Shown piece by piece: positions 42,223 through 52,732 of a stretch of 52,732 bases of DNA. Every line of letters starts with the position of its first letter. Positions within the stretch are counted from its first letter, which is position 1. Location of the stretch: positions 1 through 52,732 of the forward strand of contig PFVX01000026.1 of the NCBI GenBank assembly GCA_002790835.1. The letters are read 5' to 3'. The translations under genes and the position numbers were made by a program. The notes under the pieces were generated by a model. That model saw nothing but the letters and a program-made list of their open reading frames with translations, made no database searches and was not told the DNA's origin. The DNA is from a bacterium CG_4_9_14_3_um_filter_65_15. Lineage in GTDB: Bacteria; Krumholzibacteriota; Krumholzibacteriia; LZORAL124-64-63.

Positions 42223-43350
42223 TCAGCGCCCGGCGCCGCTGAGCGGACAGCCGTCGGCGTCCACCGGCGTTCCCCGCTGGGTGAACGGGCACTTGTCCCG
42301 GACATCGGGCACGCCGTCCTGGTCGTTGTCCGGATCGGGACATCCGTCCTGATCCTCGAAACCGTCCAGATCCTCGGCCTCGTCGGGGCAGCGGTCGTTG
42401 CCGTCGCGGATGCCGTCGCCGTCGTTGTCCAGGTCGGGGCAGCCGTCCTCATCCTGGTAACCATCGAAATCCTCGGGTAGCCGGGGACAGGCGTCGTCCG
42501 CGTCCAGGATGCCGTCACCGTCGTTGTCCGGATCGGGGCAACCGTCCAGGTCGTTGAACCCGTCCCGATCTTCGGCTTGATCGGGGCAGAGATCCTGGTC
42601 GTCGGGAACCCCGTCGCCGTCGCCGTCGCGATCGCCCACCCACCAGGTCAGCCCCATTAGGGCGGTGGCGGCGGCCCGGTTGGCGTCCACGTGATCGGAC
42701 CCCCAGATGCTGCTCAATCCTATATCGTCGCGGTCGTTGCCCTGCATGACCTGGTAGGCCGCCCGTGCGCCCAGCTCGAAGCGCGAACTCAGGCGCCAGG
42801 CCACGCCGAGACTCACTTCCAGGGTCAGCTCGGTGCCGGAAAGGGCCGCGGCCTGGCCGTCGATGTCGTAACCGGTTATCGCCTCACCGGTTGCGAACCA
42901 GCCGGGCTCACCGTCGGGGCTGGAGACGACCGTCCAGGCGGTCAGGCCCAGCCCGGCGCCCACGTAGGGCGAAACCGCCCGCGTGGGGGAAAACCGGTAG
43001 TCCACCCCCACCATGGGCTGGGTCAAGATGGTGGTGAAGGGCTGCTTGCTGTCGCGGGTCCAGCCCGCGTCCTGGCCCGGTTCGGCCACCCCGGCGCTCA
43101 CCCGTCCGTTGCGCAAAGCCAACTGCAGACGCCAGTTCGGGTTCAGTTCGCGGACCAGGGACAGACCGGCCAAGCGGTCGACGGTGCTGTAGTCCCATTC
43201 TCCCTCATGCAGCTTGATCATGCCGCCGGCCAGCCCGTAACCCGTGCGTGCGCCGGGCAGGACGGCTCCGGCCGAGGCGGCCATCAGCAGGAGCGCGCAG
43301 CCCGCCAGCGCAGGGACGAACAGTTTCGGGAGGGAAGGCGACGTCGGCAT
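42223..43350 (-). CDS. Outer-membrane barrel with TSP3 calcium repeats
   Basis: This 375-aa surface protein has a signal peptide (LPKLFVPALAGCALLLMAASAGA) and a beta-barrel domain of about 200 residues (GYGLAGGMIKLHEGEWDYS..., VGVDYRFSPTRAVSPYVGAGLGL). A run of thrombospondin type 3 repeats then has the pattern DxDxDGVPDDxDxCPDxxED, repeated about six times, expected to bind calcium. The C-terminus ends at CPLSGAGR. Many relatives carry an OmpA peptidoglycan-binding domain after this point, and it is absent here. ATG 43350 has GGAG at good spacing; a TTG at 43356 is in frame but has no ribosome site. Confidence 0.88.
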   Translation of the reverse strand: MPTSPSLPKLFVPALAGCALLLMAASAGAVLPGARTGYGLAGGMIKLHEGEWDYSTVDRLAGLSLVRELNPNWRLQLALRNGRVSAGVAEPGQDAGWTRDSKQPFTTILTQPMVGVDYRFSPTRAVSPYVGAGLGLTAWTVVSSPDGEPGWFATGEAITGYDIDGQAAALSGTELTLEVSLGVAWRLSSRFELGARAAYQVMQGNDRDDIGLSSIWGSDHVDANRAAATALMGLTWWVGDRDGDGDGVPDDQDLCPDQAEDRDGFNDLDGCPDPDNDGDGILDADDACPRLPEDFDGYQDEDGCPDLDNDGDGIRDGNDRCPDEAEDLDGFEDQDGCPDPDNDQDGVPDVRDKCPFTQRGTPVDADGCPLSGAGR

Positions 43351-43475
43351 GGGCAATCTCCACTGTGGCGGGTGATCGGGAGGACAAATCGAGGTCCTGC
43401 CCCGGGATCTTAGGCATTGCGGGGAAATTTGGCAATCCCCCTGAATTCAAGCCCCTTAGAACCCCGAAAAACCAA

Positions 43476-43510
43476 TATTGCATTGCAATACCAGTTAATG
43501 TTGCTACTAT
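43476..43510 (+). promoter_or_regulatory. Promoter and putative operator of the GumC gene
   Basis: TTGCAA (43483-43488), a 16-nt spacer and TACTAT (43505-43510), which a TGC precedes, form an extended -10 promoter. TATTGCA-T-TGCAATA (43476-43490), a perfect 15-nt palindrome, lies across the -35 box. A repressor binding there would block polymerase. The leader is about 120 nt, since the predicted start is TTG 43636. Confidence 0.55.
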
Positions 43511-43635
43511 ATCCTGCCGATGTGGATTGTCCAGGGTCCGCATTCCCGCCAATCGGTCCTGAAATCGCGAAATCGAGCAGGATTGAGGTCGACCCTGGGT
43601 GGGGAGAATCAACCGCCAAACAAAAGAGAACCGTT

Positions 43636-45417
43636 TTGATTATTCAGCATTACCTCCAGTTGCTGATCCATTACCGCCGGATGGTGATCAAGATCATCTT
43701 GACCACCACCATCGCCACCGCGGTCCTGAGTCTCCTGCTGCTGTACCTTCTGCCGAAGTACACCGGCGTGGCCAGCGTCGTCATGCTGCCCACCGACCCC
43801 GAATTGACCTTCACCAAGGGGTGGACCGGGTCGAGCCAGTACAATCCCACCGCTTTCATGGCCCAGACCCAGGTGGAATACCTGATCAGCCGACCCGTGG
43901 CCGAGCGGACCCTGCAGAAGCTGGCCAAGGAGATGTCCGAGAAGGCCAAGCCGGCCGGGTTGCGCGGCGCGATCATTTCGGGGGTCAAATCCCTCAAGTT
44001 GGCCTATTACTGGACCTACAACATGCTCAACTACGGCACATATGTGCCGTTGACCGCCTACGAATCGAACCTGAACCTCCTGCGCCGAGGCCTGAAGATC
44101 GAGGTGGTCGAGGGTTCTTTCGTGATGGAGATTTCCGTCACTCTGCCCGATGCCAAGCTGGCCGCACGGGCGGCCAACGCCGTCGCCCAGTCCTATCAGG
44201 AGGCGGTGGCGGACCAGTTCTCCCTGGCGGGCACCAAGTTGGAGGGATTCCTGAACGAGGAAATCGCCCGGCGCGAGGCGGTGGTGGACAGCCTGGTGAA
44301 CGAGGAGATCCTCCTGGGCAAGAAGCTGGGCATTCTGTCCCTGGAGCAGCAGAAATCCTTCCTGCAGACCTCTCTCGACGCCGAGCAGGCGGCCCTGATG
44401 TCGGACCAGGTGGCCCTGGCCCAGATGGAGGCCAAGATCACCGCCCTGAAGGGGCAGGCGGGGTCCATCACCAGTCAGGACGTCTTGTCGGGAATGGACG
44501 AGGACTTGGCCCTGGAGGGTGTGCACCGCGAGGTGGCGAGCAAGAGCATTGCCCTGCATCGGGACAACATCGCCGATTTCACGCGGCAGCTGGAGGATCT
44601 GGCAGCTCGCGAACAGCCCCTGGTGCAGGTCACCAATAAGCGGGAGAATGCGGAGTCCGACCTGCAGGAGCTGGTGGCGCGGAAGCTGGACGTCTACCTG
44701 TCCACGTATTCGGCCCTTTCCCAGGTCCAGGAAATCGACCCGGCGATTCCGCCCAAGTATCCGAGCTCGCCGATGGTCTTGGTCTACACCGTGCTGGGAT
44801 TCATCGCCGGCCTGTTCATCTCGATCTTCGCTCTCATCGCCCTGGATTCGACCACCGAGTCGGTCAAGACCTTCCCGGACCTGGTCCGGGTGGTCGGCCA
44901 GAAGGCGATGGGTCTGGTGGATCCGGCCATGGCCGCCCAGGCCCGTGGGCGCCCCCCGCGCTTTTTGGGTCGCTACGATTTCGTGACCGGACGGATTCCC
45001 GATCTGGTGCACCGGCTTTCCGGTCGTGGCGTTTCACCCGCCGCTCCGTTGGACATCGTCTGCTTCGGCGAGCCCGAGGTGGGTGCCGATGCCGCGGTGA
45101 CGTTGGGCGCAGCCCTGGCCCTTGAGGGCAAGCAGGTCGTCTGCACCCTGCCCGATGATGTGCCCACGCCTTCGCTGCCGGCGGATGTCGCCGAACGCGT
45201 CATGTTCGGAGAGGGAGGCGCTGCGGCGCCGGGCGCGATCCACCTGAGGCTGGATACGGCGACCTCTCCCTGGGACCGCCTGCACGGGTCGGCGGACCAG
45301 GGCTTCATCTGCGCGCTCAAGACCGGACTGTTCTCCGAGGACCGCCTGGCCGGATTCCGCGCCGAGGCCGAGAAGGCCGGTCAGGACCGGGTGGAGTACC
45401 TGCTGGTCTCGGAGTAG
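43636..45417 (+). CDS. Wzz/GumC-type polysaccharide chain-length protein with degenerate kinase-like tail
   Basis: This 593-aa inner-membrane polysaccharide co-polymerase controls the length of exported glycans. The Wzz domain begins with TM1 (residues about 18-38) followed by a long coiled-coil periplasmic loop (QMEAKITALKG, DNIADFTRQLEDLAAREQPL) and TM2 at about 380-403 (MVLVYTVLGFIAGLFISIFALIAL). The tail (about 471-593) resembles a bacterial tyrosine kinase fold (DIVCFGEPEVGADAAVTLGAALALEGKQVV), but the P-loop lysine-threonine of GxxGxGKT is replaced by GADAAV. It is probably not a kinase. The start is TTG 43636; ATG 43498 is upstream of the likely transcript start. It precedes the PKS gene by 86 nt. 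Confidence 0.82.
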   Translation: MIIQHYLQLLIHYRRMVIKIILTTTIATAVLSLLLLYLLPKYTGVASVVMLPTDPELTFTKGWTGSSQYNPTAFMAQTQVEYLISRPVAERTLQKLAKEMSEKAKPAGLRGAIISGVKSLKLAYYWTYNMLNYGTYVPLTAYESNLNLLRRGLKIEVVEGSFVMEISVTLPDAKLAARAANAVAQSYQEAVADQFSLAGTKLEGFLNEEIARREAVVDSLVNEEILLGKKLGILSLEQQKSFLQTSLDAEQAALMSDQVALAQMEAKITALKGQAGSITSQDVLSGMDEDLALEGVHREVASKSIALHRDNIADFTRQLEDLAAREQPLVQVTNKRENAESDLQELVARKLDVYLSTYSALSQVQEIDPAIPPKYPSSPMVLVYTVLGFIAGLFISIFALIALDSTTESVKTFPDLVRVVGQKAMGLVDPAMAAQARGRPPRFLGRYDFVTGRIPDLVHRLSGRGVSPAAPLDIVCFGEPEVGADAAVTLGAALALEGKQVVCTLPDDVPTPSLPADVAERVMFGEGGAAAPGAIHLRLDTATSPWDRLHGSADQGFICALKTGLFSEDRLAGFRAEAEKAGQDRVEYLLVSE

Positions 45418-45503
45418 CACCACGCACCGGGAAATCCCGCGCCGCGGGGGGATATGGCATGTGGAGCGGCGCCGGATGCGCCGCCCATGGGGGAGGCATT
45501 CGG

Positions 45504-48500
45504 TTGAAGAACGGCAAGTACCAGGGGCCCCTACCGATCGATTACGACAATCCTGATTTCTTCCAGCGCTACACCAGCGTTCTGGAATGCCTGCGTTACT
45601 GGTCGGAGACCTCCGGGAACCGCACCTGCCACATCTACCTCGCCGAGGGGGAGATGGAGTCGGACCGCCTGACCTTTGCCACCCTGGATCATGACGCACG
45701 CCGGATCGGCGCCTGGATCCAGGAAAAGGGTATGCAGGGCCGGCCCATCCTGCTCATGCATCCGGCCGGGCTGGATTTCATCCGCGCCTTCTACGGGTGC
45801 ATGTACGGCGGGGCCATCGCCGTGCCCGCATTCCCCCCGCGCTCGCGCCGGGTGGACACGCGCATCGAGTCCATCGTGTCCGACTGCAATGCCGCCGCGG
45901 TGTTCACCAACAGCACCGCGTTCGACGTGACCGCCACCCAGTTGAACACCGACCAGCGGCCGGTGGTGGATACCGAGGCCATCAAAACCGACCCCGCCCT
46001 GTGGCGCGATCCGGGCCTGACCCACGACAGCATCGCCCTTCTGCAGTACACCTCCGGCTCGACCAAAGCCCCCAAGGGGGTCATGGTCTCCCACGGGAAC
46101 CTGCTGCACAACCTGGGCGACATCGTCCGGCACGGCGGGATGACCCCGGATACCCGCCTGGGGCTCTGGATCCCTTTCTTCCACGACATGGGCCTGGTCT
46201 CGGGCGTGGCGCTGCCGGTCATCGTGGGCTGCGACGCGGTCGTCATGTCGCCGGCCTCGTTCCTGAAGAAGCCCAGCCGCTGGCTGCGGGCCATCTCCGA
46301 GTTCAGGGTGGAATCCTCGCCGGCGCCCAACTTCGCCTTTGAGCTGTGCGCCACCATGGTCTCGGAAAAGGAATGCGAGGGGCTGGACCTGAGCTCGTGG
46401 CGCATGGCCTGGAACGGGGCCGAGCCGGTGCGCGCCGAGACCCTCAACGCCTTCCAGGAGAAGTTCGCGCCCTACGGCCTGGGGCCGGGCACCCTGTCGC
46501 CGTGCTTCGGCATGGCCGAGACCACCCTGTGCGCCACCGCCACCTCCTACAAGCACCCTTTCCGCACCACCCTGGTGGACAAGGCGGCCCTGGAGAAGAA
46601 CCGCATCGTGCGCCGGGACGACCCCGGCGAGGACACCTTCGAACTGGTCAGCTCGGGCGTGCCCAGCTACGGCTTCGACATCCGCATCGTCGATCCGCTC
46701 ACCCTGGAGGAATGCTCCCCGGACGTGATCGGGGAGATCTGGTGCCGGGCCGAGAGCGTGGCCAAGGGTTACTGGAAACGGCCGGAGGAGACCGAGGAGA
46801 ACTTCGGTGGCCGCATCGCCACAACCGGCGAGGGACCGTACCTGCGCACCGGCGACCTGGGGTGCTTCCAGAACGGGGAGCTGTACGTCACCGGCCGGTT
46901 CAAGGACCTGATCATCGTCGGCGGGCGCAACATCTACCCGCAGGACGTGGAATACGTCGTCACCGAGTGCCATCCCGCGCTGCAGGCCAACAGCTGCGCC
47001 GCGGTGGCCCTGGACGTGAACGGCCGCGAGGTCCTGGGGGTCTTCCCCGAGATCACCCGCACCGACCGCAAGGATTTCGACGCCGAGGAGATCTTCCAGG
47101 CCATCCGCGAGGCGATCGCCGACAACTTCGAACTGTCGGTGCAGACCATCGCCCTGGTGGCTCCGTTCGCCGTGCCCAAGACTTCCAGCGGCAAGATCGC
47201 GCGCCAGATCGCCAAGCGCATGTACCTGGCCGGCGAGCTGCAGCTGCTGGGCGAGTGGAAGGCCGAGGCTCCGGGCGAGGACACCGCGGTCGAGGCCACC
47301 GGGGCCTTTGCCGACCTGGCGGCCCACATGGATAAGCGCAACGAGCGCGAGCGGCAGCGCCTGCTGATCGGGTTCCTCCAGGACATCCTGGTTCAGGTGG
47401 CCGGGTTGCACGAGAGGCCCGACCCCACCCAGGGTTTTGCGGCCATGGGCATCGACTCCATGATGGCGGTCAAGCTGGCGCGCCGTCTGCAGGCCGAGCT
47501 GGGCGAGGGGATCGACCTGCCGGCCACCCTGTTGTTCGACCGGCCCAATCTCGCCGAACTGGCGGGATACCTGGCCGGGCAAATGACCCACACCGAGTTG
47601 CGGGCGACGGCCGGCCCGGTGGACGGGGGCGAACACGCCCACGCGCCCATCGCGGTGGTCGGTCTGAGCTGCCGGTTTCCCGGCGCCGAGACGCCTGCGG
47701 AATACTGGGACCTGCTGACCAACGGTCGCGACGCCATCACCGAGACGCCCGCGGACCGCTGGGACAACGAACTGTTCTACGACGCGGATCCCGACGCGCC
47801 GGGCAAGACATCCACGCGCTGGGGCGGATTCATCCGGAACATCGACAAGTTCGACGCCGCGTTCTTCGGCATCAGCCCGCGCGAGGCCGAGAGCCTCGAC
47901 CCGCAGCAGCGCCTGTTGTTGGAGCAGACCTGGCTGGCCCTGGAAGACGCCGGTCTGAGCGCCGAGGCCGTGCGCGGCTCGCGCACCGGCGTGTTCGTCG
48001 GGATCAGCACCAAGGACTACTACGACATGGTCAAGTGGCGGGGGCGCGAGAAGATCGACGCCTACCAGGCCACGGGCGCCGCTTCCAGCGCGGCCGCCGG
48101 TCGTCTGTCCTACTTCTTCGGTTTCAAGGGACCGTGCCTGGCCCTGGACACGGCGTGCAGTTCGTCCCTGGTGGCGGTCCACGAGGCGGTCCAGAGCCTG
48201 CGCCGCGGCGAGAGTTCGCTGGCGGTGGCCGGCGGCGTGAACGCCATCCTGACCCCCGATGTGACCATCAGCTTCTCGCGGGCGCGCATGATGGCCCCGG
48301 ACGGCCGCTGCAAGACCTTCGACGCGTCGGCCGACGGCTACGTGCGCGGCGAGGGTTGCGGCATCGTCGTGCTCAAGCTCCTGGACGCCGCCCAGCGCGA
48401 CGGCGACCGCATCCTGGGCGTGATCCGCGGCAGCGCGGTGAACCAGGACGGCGACAGCTCGGGCCTGACGGTGCCCAACGGCCCCAGCCAGGAAGCCGTC

Positions 48501-51500
48501 ATCGGCGATGCGTTGCAGGACGCGGGCCTCGGTCCGGAGTCGATCACCTACCTGGAGGCCCACGGCACGGGCACGACCCTGGGCGATCCCATCGAGGTGC
48601 AATCGGCCGCGGCCGCCCTCGGCGCCGGACACGACAAGGAACGGCCGCTGCTGCTGGGTTCGGTCAAGACCAACATCGGCCACCTGGAATCGGCGGCCGG
48701 TGTGGCGGGGCTGTGCAAGGCCCTGCTGGCGGTGAGCCACGGCCGCATTCCGGCCACGCTGCACTTCCGGGAACCCAACCCCTACATCCCCTGGGACAAG
48801 CTGCCCATCCGGGTCGTGGACGAGACCCAGGACTGGCCGGCGGACCGGCCGCGCATCGCCGGGGTCAGCTCCTTCGGCTTCGCGGGGACCAATTCCCACA
48901 TCATCGTCGAGGCCGCGCCTGCGGCGGAAGTCCCGGCCGTCGGCGAGGAGTCCGCGGGCGGGCTGCTGGCCTTGTCGGCCCGCACGCCCCAGGACTTGGC
49001 CCAGTTGGCGAAATCCTACGGGGCGCATCTGGCCGGCCTGTCCGGGGCCGACCTGCGCGACGCCATGTTCACCGCCAACACCGCGCGCAGCCGCTTCGAG
49101 CACCGGGCGGCGGTGGCCTTCACCTGCGCCGAGGAGTTGGCCGCGGGCCTTGACGCCTTGGCCGCCGACCGGACCGCCGATGGAGTGGCCACCGGTTCGT
49201 TCGGGGGCGGGCTGGAGCCCATGGCCGCCTTCCTGTTCACGGGGCAGGGCGCCCAGTACCCGGGCATGGGCCGGGAGCTCTACGATAGCCAGTCGGTGTT
49301 CCGCGACATGCTGGACCGCTGCGCCTCGGTCTTCGACCGTTTGCAGGATCCCGAGGCCCCGGGTCTGCTGGACGTGATGTTCGGCGACGATCCCGATATC
49401 CTGAAACAGACGGTCTACACGCAACCCGCCCTGTTCGCGATCGAATTGGCCCTGGCCTCGCTCTGGACCACCTGGGGCATACGGCCGGAGATCCTGCTGG
49501 GCCACAGCGTGGGCGAGATCGCCGCGGTGTGCGTGGCGGGCGGCTACACCCCCGAGGACGGCATGCGGCTGATCGCCGCGCGCGCGCGTTTGATGGACGG
49601 CTTGCCCGAGGGCGGAGCCATGGCTTCGGTCCAGGCCCCCTCCGCGGAAGTGGAAAAGATCGCCGCCGAGGCCGATCTGGATATCGCCGCCTACAACGGC
49701 CGTGATACCGTGGTCAGCGGTGCGGCCCAGAACATCGAAAAGCTGTGCGCCCGCCTGAAGGATTCGGGTGTGCGCTGCACGGTCCTGAAGACCTCCCACG
49801 CTTTCCACAGCCGTCTGATGGAACCCATCCTGACCGAATTCGGCGCGGTCGCGGCCGGGCTGCCGGCGGCGCCGCTGCAGATGCCCGTGGTCAGCAACCT
49901 GACGGGCGAGGTTCTTCCCACCGGCCACATCATCGAGCCGGGTTACTGGTCCGACCACATCCGCAACCCGGTGCGCTTCGCCGGCGGGGTGGCGATCCTG
50001 GCGGCCCAGGGTGTCGCGGCGGTGCTGGAGATCGGCCCCCATCCCGTCCTGGCGACCATGGGTCAGCAGTGCTGGCCGGATGAGCTCGAATCCGGTGAGG
50101 TTCCGTCCTCGCCGCTGTGGGTGGGATCCCTGCGCCGCGACCGGCGGTCGGACCGTCAGGTCTTCAAGGCCGCAGGCGCCCTGTTCACCGCCTGGATCGA
50201 ACCGGATTTTTCCGTCATGGAAGGGCCCGCCCGCGGCCGTCGCCGCAAGGTGGACGTGCCGCACTATCCCTTCGCCCGCAAGCGGTTCTGGCTCGAGGTC
50301 CCCGAGGACCAGCGCAGTCCGCGCACCCTGCTCAACCCCTATCTCTACCGGACCGCCTGGCAGGAAGCGCCGCTGCCGACCGCTGCGGCGAGCCCTGCGG
50401 GCCGCTGGATGCTGGTGGGCGCTGGCGCCGGCCTGGGCGCCGCGCTGGCCGACCGGTTGCAAGCGGCCGGGGCGCAGTGCGTGCAGGTCGATGAAGTCGG
50501 AGCAGAAGCGCTGGCGGGCATCGATCACGTGGTGTTTTTGGGCGGGCTGGGTCAGGAGCCGGCTGACGGTCTGGCGGACTTGCATGCGGCGCAGCAGACC
50601 GGTGTGGGTCGCGCCCTGTCCGTGGTGCAAAGCCTGATCGCCGCGGGAGGTGCGACGCGGCTGTGGCTGGTGACCCGTGGCGCGCAGGGCGTGCTGCCGG
50701 GCGAGCCGGTGGCGGCGGACCAGGCTCCCTTGTGGGGGCTGGGGAAGGTCGTCGAATCCGAGTATCCCGCGTCGTGGGGCGGACTGGTCGACCTCGACTC
50801 TCAAGCGGGGGCGGACGATGCGGCGAATCTGCTCGCGGTCCTGACCGCCGGCGACGGCGAAGACCTGGTTGCCCTGCGCGGCGGAAGGCGCCTGATGGCG
50901 CGGCTGGAACCGCAGGATGTGCGGGAACTGCCGGCGCGGCTGGATGTCACCGAGTCGGGCACGGTTCTGGTGACCGGGGGTCTGGGCGCCCTGGGCCTGC
51001 AGGCGGCGCGCCGGTTGGCCGAACGCGGCGTGCCGGCGCTGGTGCTGACGAGCCGCCGCGAGCCGAGCCCCGAGGCGGAAGCGGCCATCGCCGAGCTGCG
51101 CGAATTGGGCTGCCGTGTGGAGGTGCAATGCGCCGACGTGGGCAGAGAAGCGGGCGTGGCGAAGCTGCTGGACGAGATTGCGGCGCTGGATGTTCCGGTG
51201 CTGACGGGTGTGGTGCACGCAGCGGGCGTGGCCGACGCCAAGCCCCTTTACGAGATCGAGGCATCGGACCTGGAGGCGGTTTTCACCGGCAAGGTCTACG
51301 GCGCGTGGCTGCTGGACCGGATGACGCGGGAGCGCGGCCTGGAGCTGTCGCTGTTCGTGTGCTTCTCGTCCATCGCGGCGGTGTGGGGCGGTCACAGTCA
51401 GGGTCATTATGCGGCGGCCAACGCGTTCCTGGATTCCCTGATGGCGGCGCGCCGGGCGGAGGGTCTGCCGGGCGTCGCGGTGAACTTCGGTCCCATCGCG

Positions 51501-52732
51501 GGCGGCGGCATGGTCGCCGGCGAGGACGCCGGCGCTTGGCTCGAACGGCGCGGCTTGCGCCTGGTCCCGCCACGGCTGGCCCTGGACGGTCTGGAAGCCC
51601 TGACGGCGGCCGACCTTTCGGGCGTCATCGCGGGCGTGAATTGGCCCGTGTTCCTCCCCCTCATGGAGAGCAGGGGGCCGCGCCCCTTGCTGGAGCATGT
51701 CCGCGTGGCCGAGGGATCCGCGTTGGCCGGGTCCGTCCCTGCCGAGGAATCGGCCCTGGCGGCTTCCCTGGCCCAGGCGGAACCCTCGGCGCGTCACGAC
51801 CTGCTGGTGAAAGCGGCCATCGGGATCCTGTCCGATGTCCTGAAGCAACCGGCAAACGAAATCAGTGCGCAGACCGGCCTCTTCGATCTGGGCATGGATT
51901 CGTTGTTGGCCGTGGAGTTCCGCAACCGCCTGGAGAAGGTCCTGGGCTGCCGCCTGCCGGCGACCCTGGTCATGGATTACCCGACCCTCGACGCTGTGGC
52001 GGAGCACGTTCTGGCCGAAATCCTGGAACTCGCCGAGTCGCGGCACAAATCGGTGATCATCACCGGGAGCGTGGCCGAACCCGTGGCGGTGGTGGGCCTG
52101 AGTTGCCGCTTCCCCGGTGCGCCGGATTCCGCCGCGTTCTGGCGGATGCTGGAAGCCGGCGTCGACGCCACCTGCGAGATTCCCGACGATCGCTGGGATG
52201 TGGACGCCTACTACGACCCCGACCCCGGCACCCCGGGCATGATGTACGCCCGGCGGGGTGGATTCCTGAGCGACATCGACCGGTTCGATTCCCGCTTCTT
52301 CGGCATCAGCCCGCGCGAAGCGGTGAGCATGGATCCCCAGCACCGGTTGCTGCTGGAGCAGTCGTGGTTGGCGCTGGAGCACGCGGGCATGGTGCCCGAA
52401 TCGCTGGCCGGTTCGCGGACCGGGGTTTTCGTCGGCATCACATCGCCCGAATACGCGAATTACATCCGGGCCAACTCCGGGGAAATCGATTCCTACTTCG
52501 TGACCGGCAACTCGCCCAACAGCGCGGCCGGACGGGTCTCCTACTTTCTGGGCCTCGAAGGGCCGGCCATCGCCCTCGATACGGCCTGCAGTTCGTCGCT
52601 GGTGGCGGTCCACCAGGCCATCTTGAACCTGCGTAACGGCGACACGGACCTGGCTTTGGCCGGTGGCGTGAACCTGATCCTGGATCCGGTGGGGATGATC
52701 GCGACGTCGCGGGCGCGGATGCTCGCTCCGGA
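45504..52732 (+). CDS. Modular polyketide synthase FAAL-ACP-KS-AT-KR-ACP-KS (partial, continues past window)
   Basis: An assembly line of at least 2409 aa. An N-terminal fatty acyl-AMP ligase ([19 protein letters not shown] at about residue 182; [13 protein letters not shown]) loads a fatty acid onto the first ACP (GIDSM, S652). KS1 (C885, H1020, H1060) condenses, AT (S1335 in GHSVGE; HAFHS indicates malonyl-CoA) supplies the extender, and KR ([22 protein letters not shown]) reduces to a hydroxyl. The second ACP has S2133 (GMDSLL). KS2 begins at about 2193 (active site C2362) and is cut by the window edge. No DH, ER or methyltransferase is seen. The start is TTG 45504 (GGGAGG 8 nt upstream) or ATG 45459. 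The opposite-strand ORF at 45531-52613 is its shadow. Confidence 0.93.
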   Translation, partial: MKNGKYQGPLPIDYDNPDFFQRYTSVLECLRYWSETSGNRTCHIYLAEGEMESDRLTFATLDHDARRIGAWIQEKGMQGRPILLMHPAGLDFIRAFYGCMYGGAIAVPAFPPRSRRVDTRIESIVSDCNAAAVFTNSTAFDVTATQLNTDQRPVVDTEAIKTDPALWRDPGLTHDSIALLQYTSGSTKAPKGVMVSHGNLLHNLGDIVRHGGMTPDTRLGLWIPFFHDMGLVSGVALPVIVGCDAVVMSPASFLKKPSRWLRAISEFRVESSPAPNFAFELCATMVSEKECEGLDLSSWRMAWNGAEPVRAETLNAFQEKFAPYGLGPGTLSPCFGMAETTLCATATSYKHPFRTTLVDKAALEKNRIVRRDDPGEDTFELVSSGVPSYGFDIRIVDPLTLEECSPDVIGEIWCRAESVAKGYWKRPEETEENFGGRIATTGEGPYLRTGDLGCFQNGELYVTGRFKDLIIVGGRNIYPQDVEYVVTECHPALQANSCAAVALDVNGREVLGVFPEITRTDRKDFDAEEIFQAIREAIADNFELSVQTIALVAPFAVPKTSSGKIARQIAKRMYLAGELQLLGEWKAEAPGEDTAVEATGAFADLAAHMDKRNERERQRLLIGFLQDILVQVAGLHERPDPTQGFAAMGIDSMMAVKLARRLQAELGEGIDLPATLLFDRPNLAELAGYLAGQMTHTELRATAGPVDGGEHAHAPIAVVGLSCRFPGAETPAEYWDLLTNGRDAITETPADRWDNELFYDADPDAPGKTSTRWGGFIRNIDKFDAAFFGISPREAESLDPQQRLLLEQTWLALEDAGLSAEAVRGSRTGVFVGISTKDYYDMVKWRGREKIDAYQATGAASSAAAGRLSYFFGFKGPCLALDTACSSSLVAVHEAVQSLRRGESSLAVAGGVNAILTPDVTISFSRARMMAPDGRCKTFDASADGYVRGEGCGIVVLKLLDAAQRDGDRILGVIRGSAVNQDGDSSGLTVPNGPSQEAVIGDALQDAGLGPESITYLEAHGTGTTLGDPIEVQSAAAALGAGHDKERPLLLGSVKTNIGHLESAAGVAGLCKALLAVSHGRIPATLHFREPNPYIPWDKLPIRVVDETQDWPADRPRIAGVSSFGFAGTNSHIIVEAAPAAEVPAVGEESAGGLLALSARTPQDLAQLAKSYGAHLAGLSGADLRDAMFTANTARSRFEHRAAVAFTCAEELAAGLDALAADRTADGVATGSFGGGLEPMAAFLFTGQGAQYPGMGRELYDSQSVFRDMLDRCASVFDRLQDPEAPGLLDVMFGDDPDILKQTVYTQPALFAIELALASLWTTWGIRPEILLGHSVGEIAAVCVAGGYTPEDGMRLIAARARLMDGLPEGGAMASVQAPSAEVEKIAAEADLDIAAYNGRDTVVSGAAQNIEKLCARLKDSGVRCTVLKTSHAFHSRLMEPILTEFGAVAAGLPAAPLQMPVVSNLTGEVLPTGHIIEPGYWSDHIRNPVRFAGGVAILAAQGVAAVLEIGPHPVLATMGQQCWPDELESGEVPSSPLWVGSLRRDRRSDRQVFKAAGALFTAWIEPDFSVMEGPARGRRRKVDVPHYPFARKRFWLEVPEDQRSPRTLLNPYLYRTAWQEAPLPTAAASPAGRWMLVGAGAGLGAALADRLQAAGAQCVQVDEVGAEALAGIDHVVFLGGLGQEPADGLADLHAAQQTGVGRALSVVQSLIAAGGATRLWLVTRGAQGVLPGEPVAADQAPLWGLGKVVESEYPASWGGLVDLDSQAGADDAANLLAVLTAGDGEDLVALRGGRRLMARLEPQDVRELPARLDVTESGTVLVTGGLGALGLQAARRLAERGVPALVLTSRREPSPEAEAAIAELRELGCRVEVQCADVGREAGVAKLLDEIAALDVPVLTGVVHAAGVADAKPLYEIEASDLEAVFTGKVYGAWLLDRMTRERGLELSLFVCFSSIAAVWGGHSQGHYAAANAFLDSLMAARRAEGLPGVAVNFGPIAGGGMVAGEDAGAWLERRGLRLVPPRLALDGLEALTAADLSGVIAGVNWPVFLPLMESRGPRPLLEHVRVAEGSALAGSVPAEESALAASLAQAEPSARHDLLVKAAIGILSDVLKQPANEISAQTGLFDLGMDSLLAVEFRNRLEKVLGCRLPATLVMDYPTLDAVAEHVLAEILELAESRHKSVIITGSVAEPVAVVGLSCRFPGAPDSAAFWRMLEAGVDATCEIPDDRWDVDAYYDPDPGTPGMMYARRGGFLSDIDRFDSRFFGISPREAVSMDPQHRLLLEQSWLALEHAGMVPESLAGSRTGVFVGITSPEYANYIRANSGEIDSYFVTGNSPNSAAGRVSYFLGLEGPAIALDTACSSSLVAVHQAILNLRNGDTDLALAGGVNLILDPVGMIATSRARMLAP

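Noticed and set aside
45531-52613. A 2360-aa minus-strand ORF
   Set aside because: It is antisense to the PKS gene. The open frame is an effect of high GC and codon position bias; it has no family motifs and no ribosome site.
1-52732. CRISPR arrays, tRNA and rRNA genes
   Set aside because: I saw no regularly spaced repeats, no cloverleaf with a TTCGANNC arm and no rRNA-like stretch.

Overview
The window is about 66% GC and gene-dense. It reads as part of a chromosome from a high-GC, Gram-negative bacterium of an uncultured FCB-like lineage (Krumholzibacteriota or Eisenbacteria type). The main reason is that several secreted proteins end in an FlgD-like / type A sorting-like beta domain with a PNPFNP-type motif and a VYFxR...LVR/LVK end. 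A TonB-dependent receptor, a Wzz/GumC protein and an outer-membrane barrel imply an outer membrane. The taxonomic placement is inference.

Layout. 1-6020: an IS1182-type element lies in the 5' part of an LVIVD-repeat gene and is followed by a second, frameshifted LVIVD gene. 6167-8603: small genes (YccF, VF530 family, VOC, TrpF-like, a frameshifted small membrane protein). 8892-11641: a cold-adaptation-like group (DEAD-box helicase, acyl desaturase, glycine-tailed RRM protein) with structured leaders. 11726-13720: arsenic locus (half-length TauE/SafE, arsR, arsM) with a clear operator. 13778-20644: M16 peptidase (frameshifted), alpha/beta hydrolase, type III PKS, patatin and a TPR protein. 20759-27405: two subtilases around radA-ispD. 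27432-28250 (minus): a thioredoxin-fold secreted protein whose first redox cysteine codon is an in-frame TGA, followed by a bSECIS-like hairpin. It is a strong selenoprotein candidate and the most exciting item here. 28411-35132: MBL hydrolase, SpoIIE-type phosphatase, a 35-bp perfect inverted repeat, an MFS transporter and a TonB receptor. 35063-37123 (minus): a gene remnant and a MATE transporter. 37197-42207: aroA-aroC-tyrS plus a TlpA-like protein. 42223-43350 (minus): a TSP3-repeat barrel. 43636-52732: a Wzz/GumC protein followed by a very large FAAL-ACP-KS-AT-KR-ACP-KS polyketide synthase that runs off the window.

Promoters. Many intergenic regions carry sigma70-like boxes with 16-17 nt spacers and -10 hexamers such as TATCAT, TATGAT or TATAAT, or an extended -10 (TGN). 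Several genes probably start with TTG or GTG. Four reading frames are broken (near 5123, 5600-5660, 8265 and 16187). At least one break is in a G/C homopolymer and may be an assembly error. No tRNA, rRNA or CRISPR was seen.
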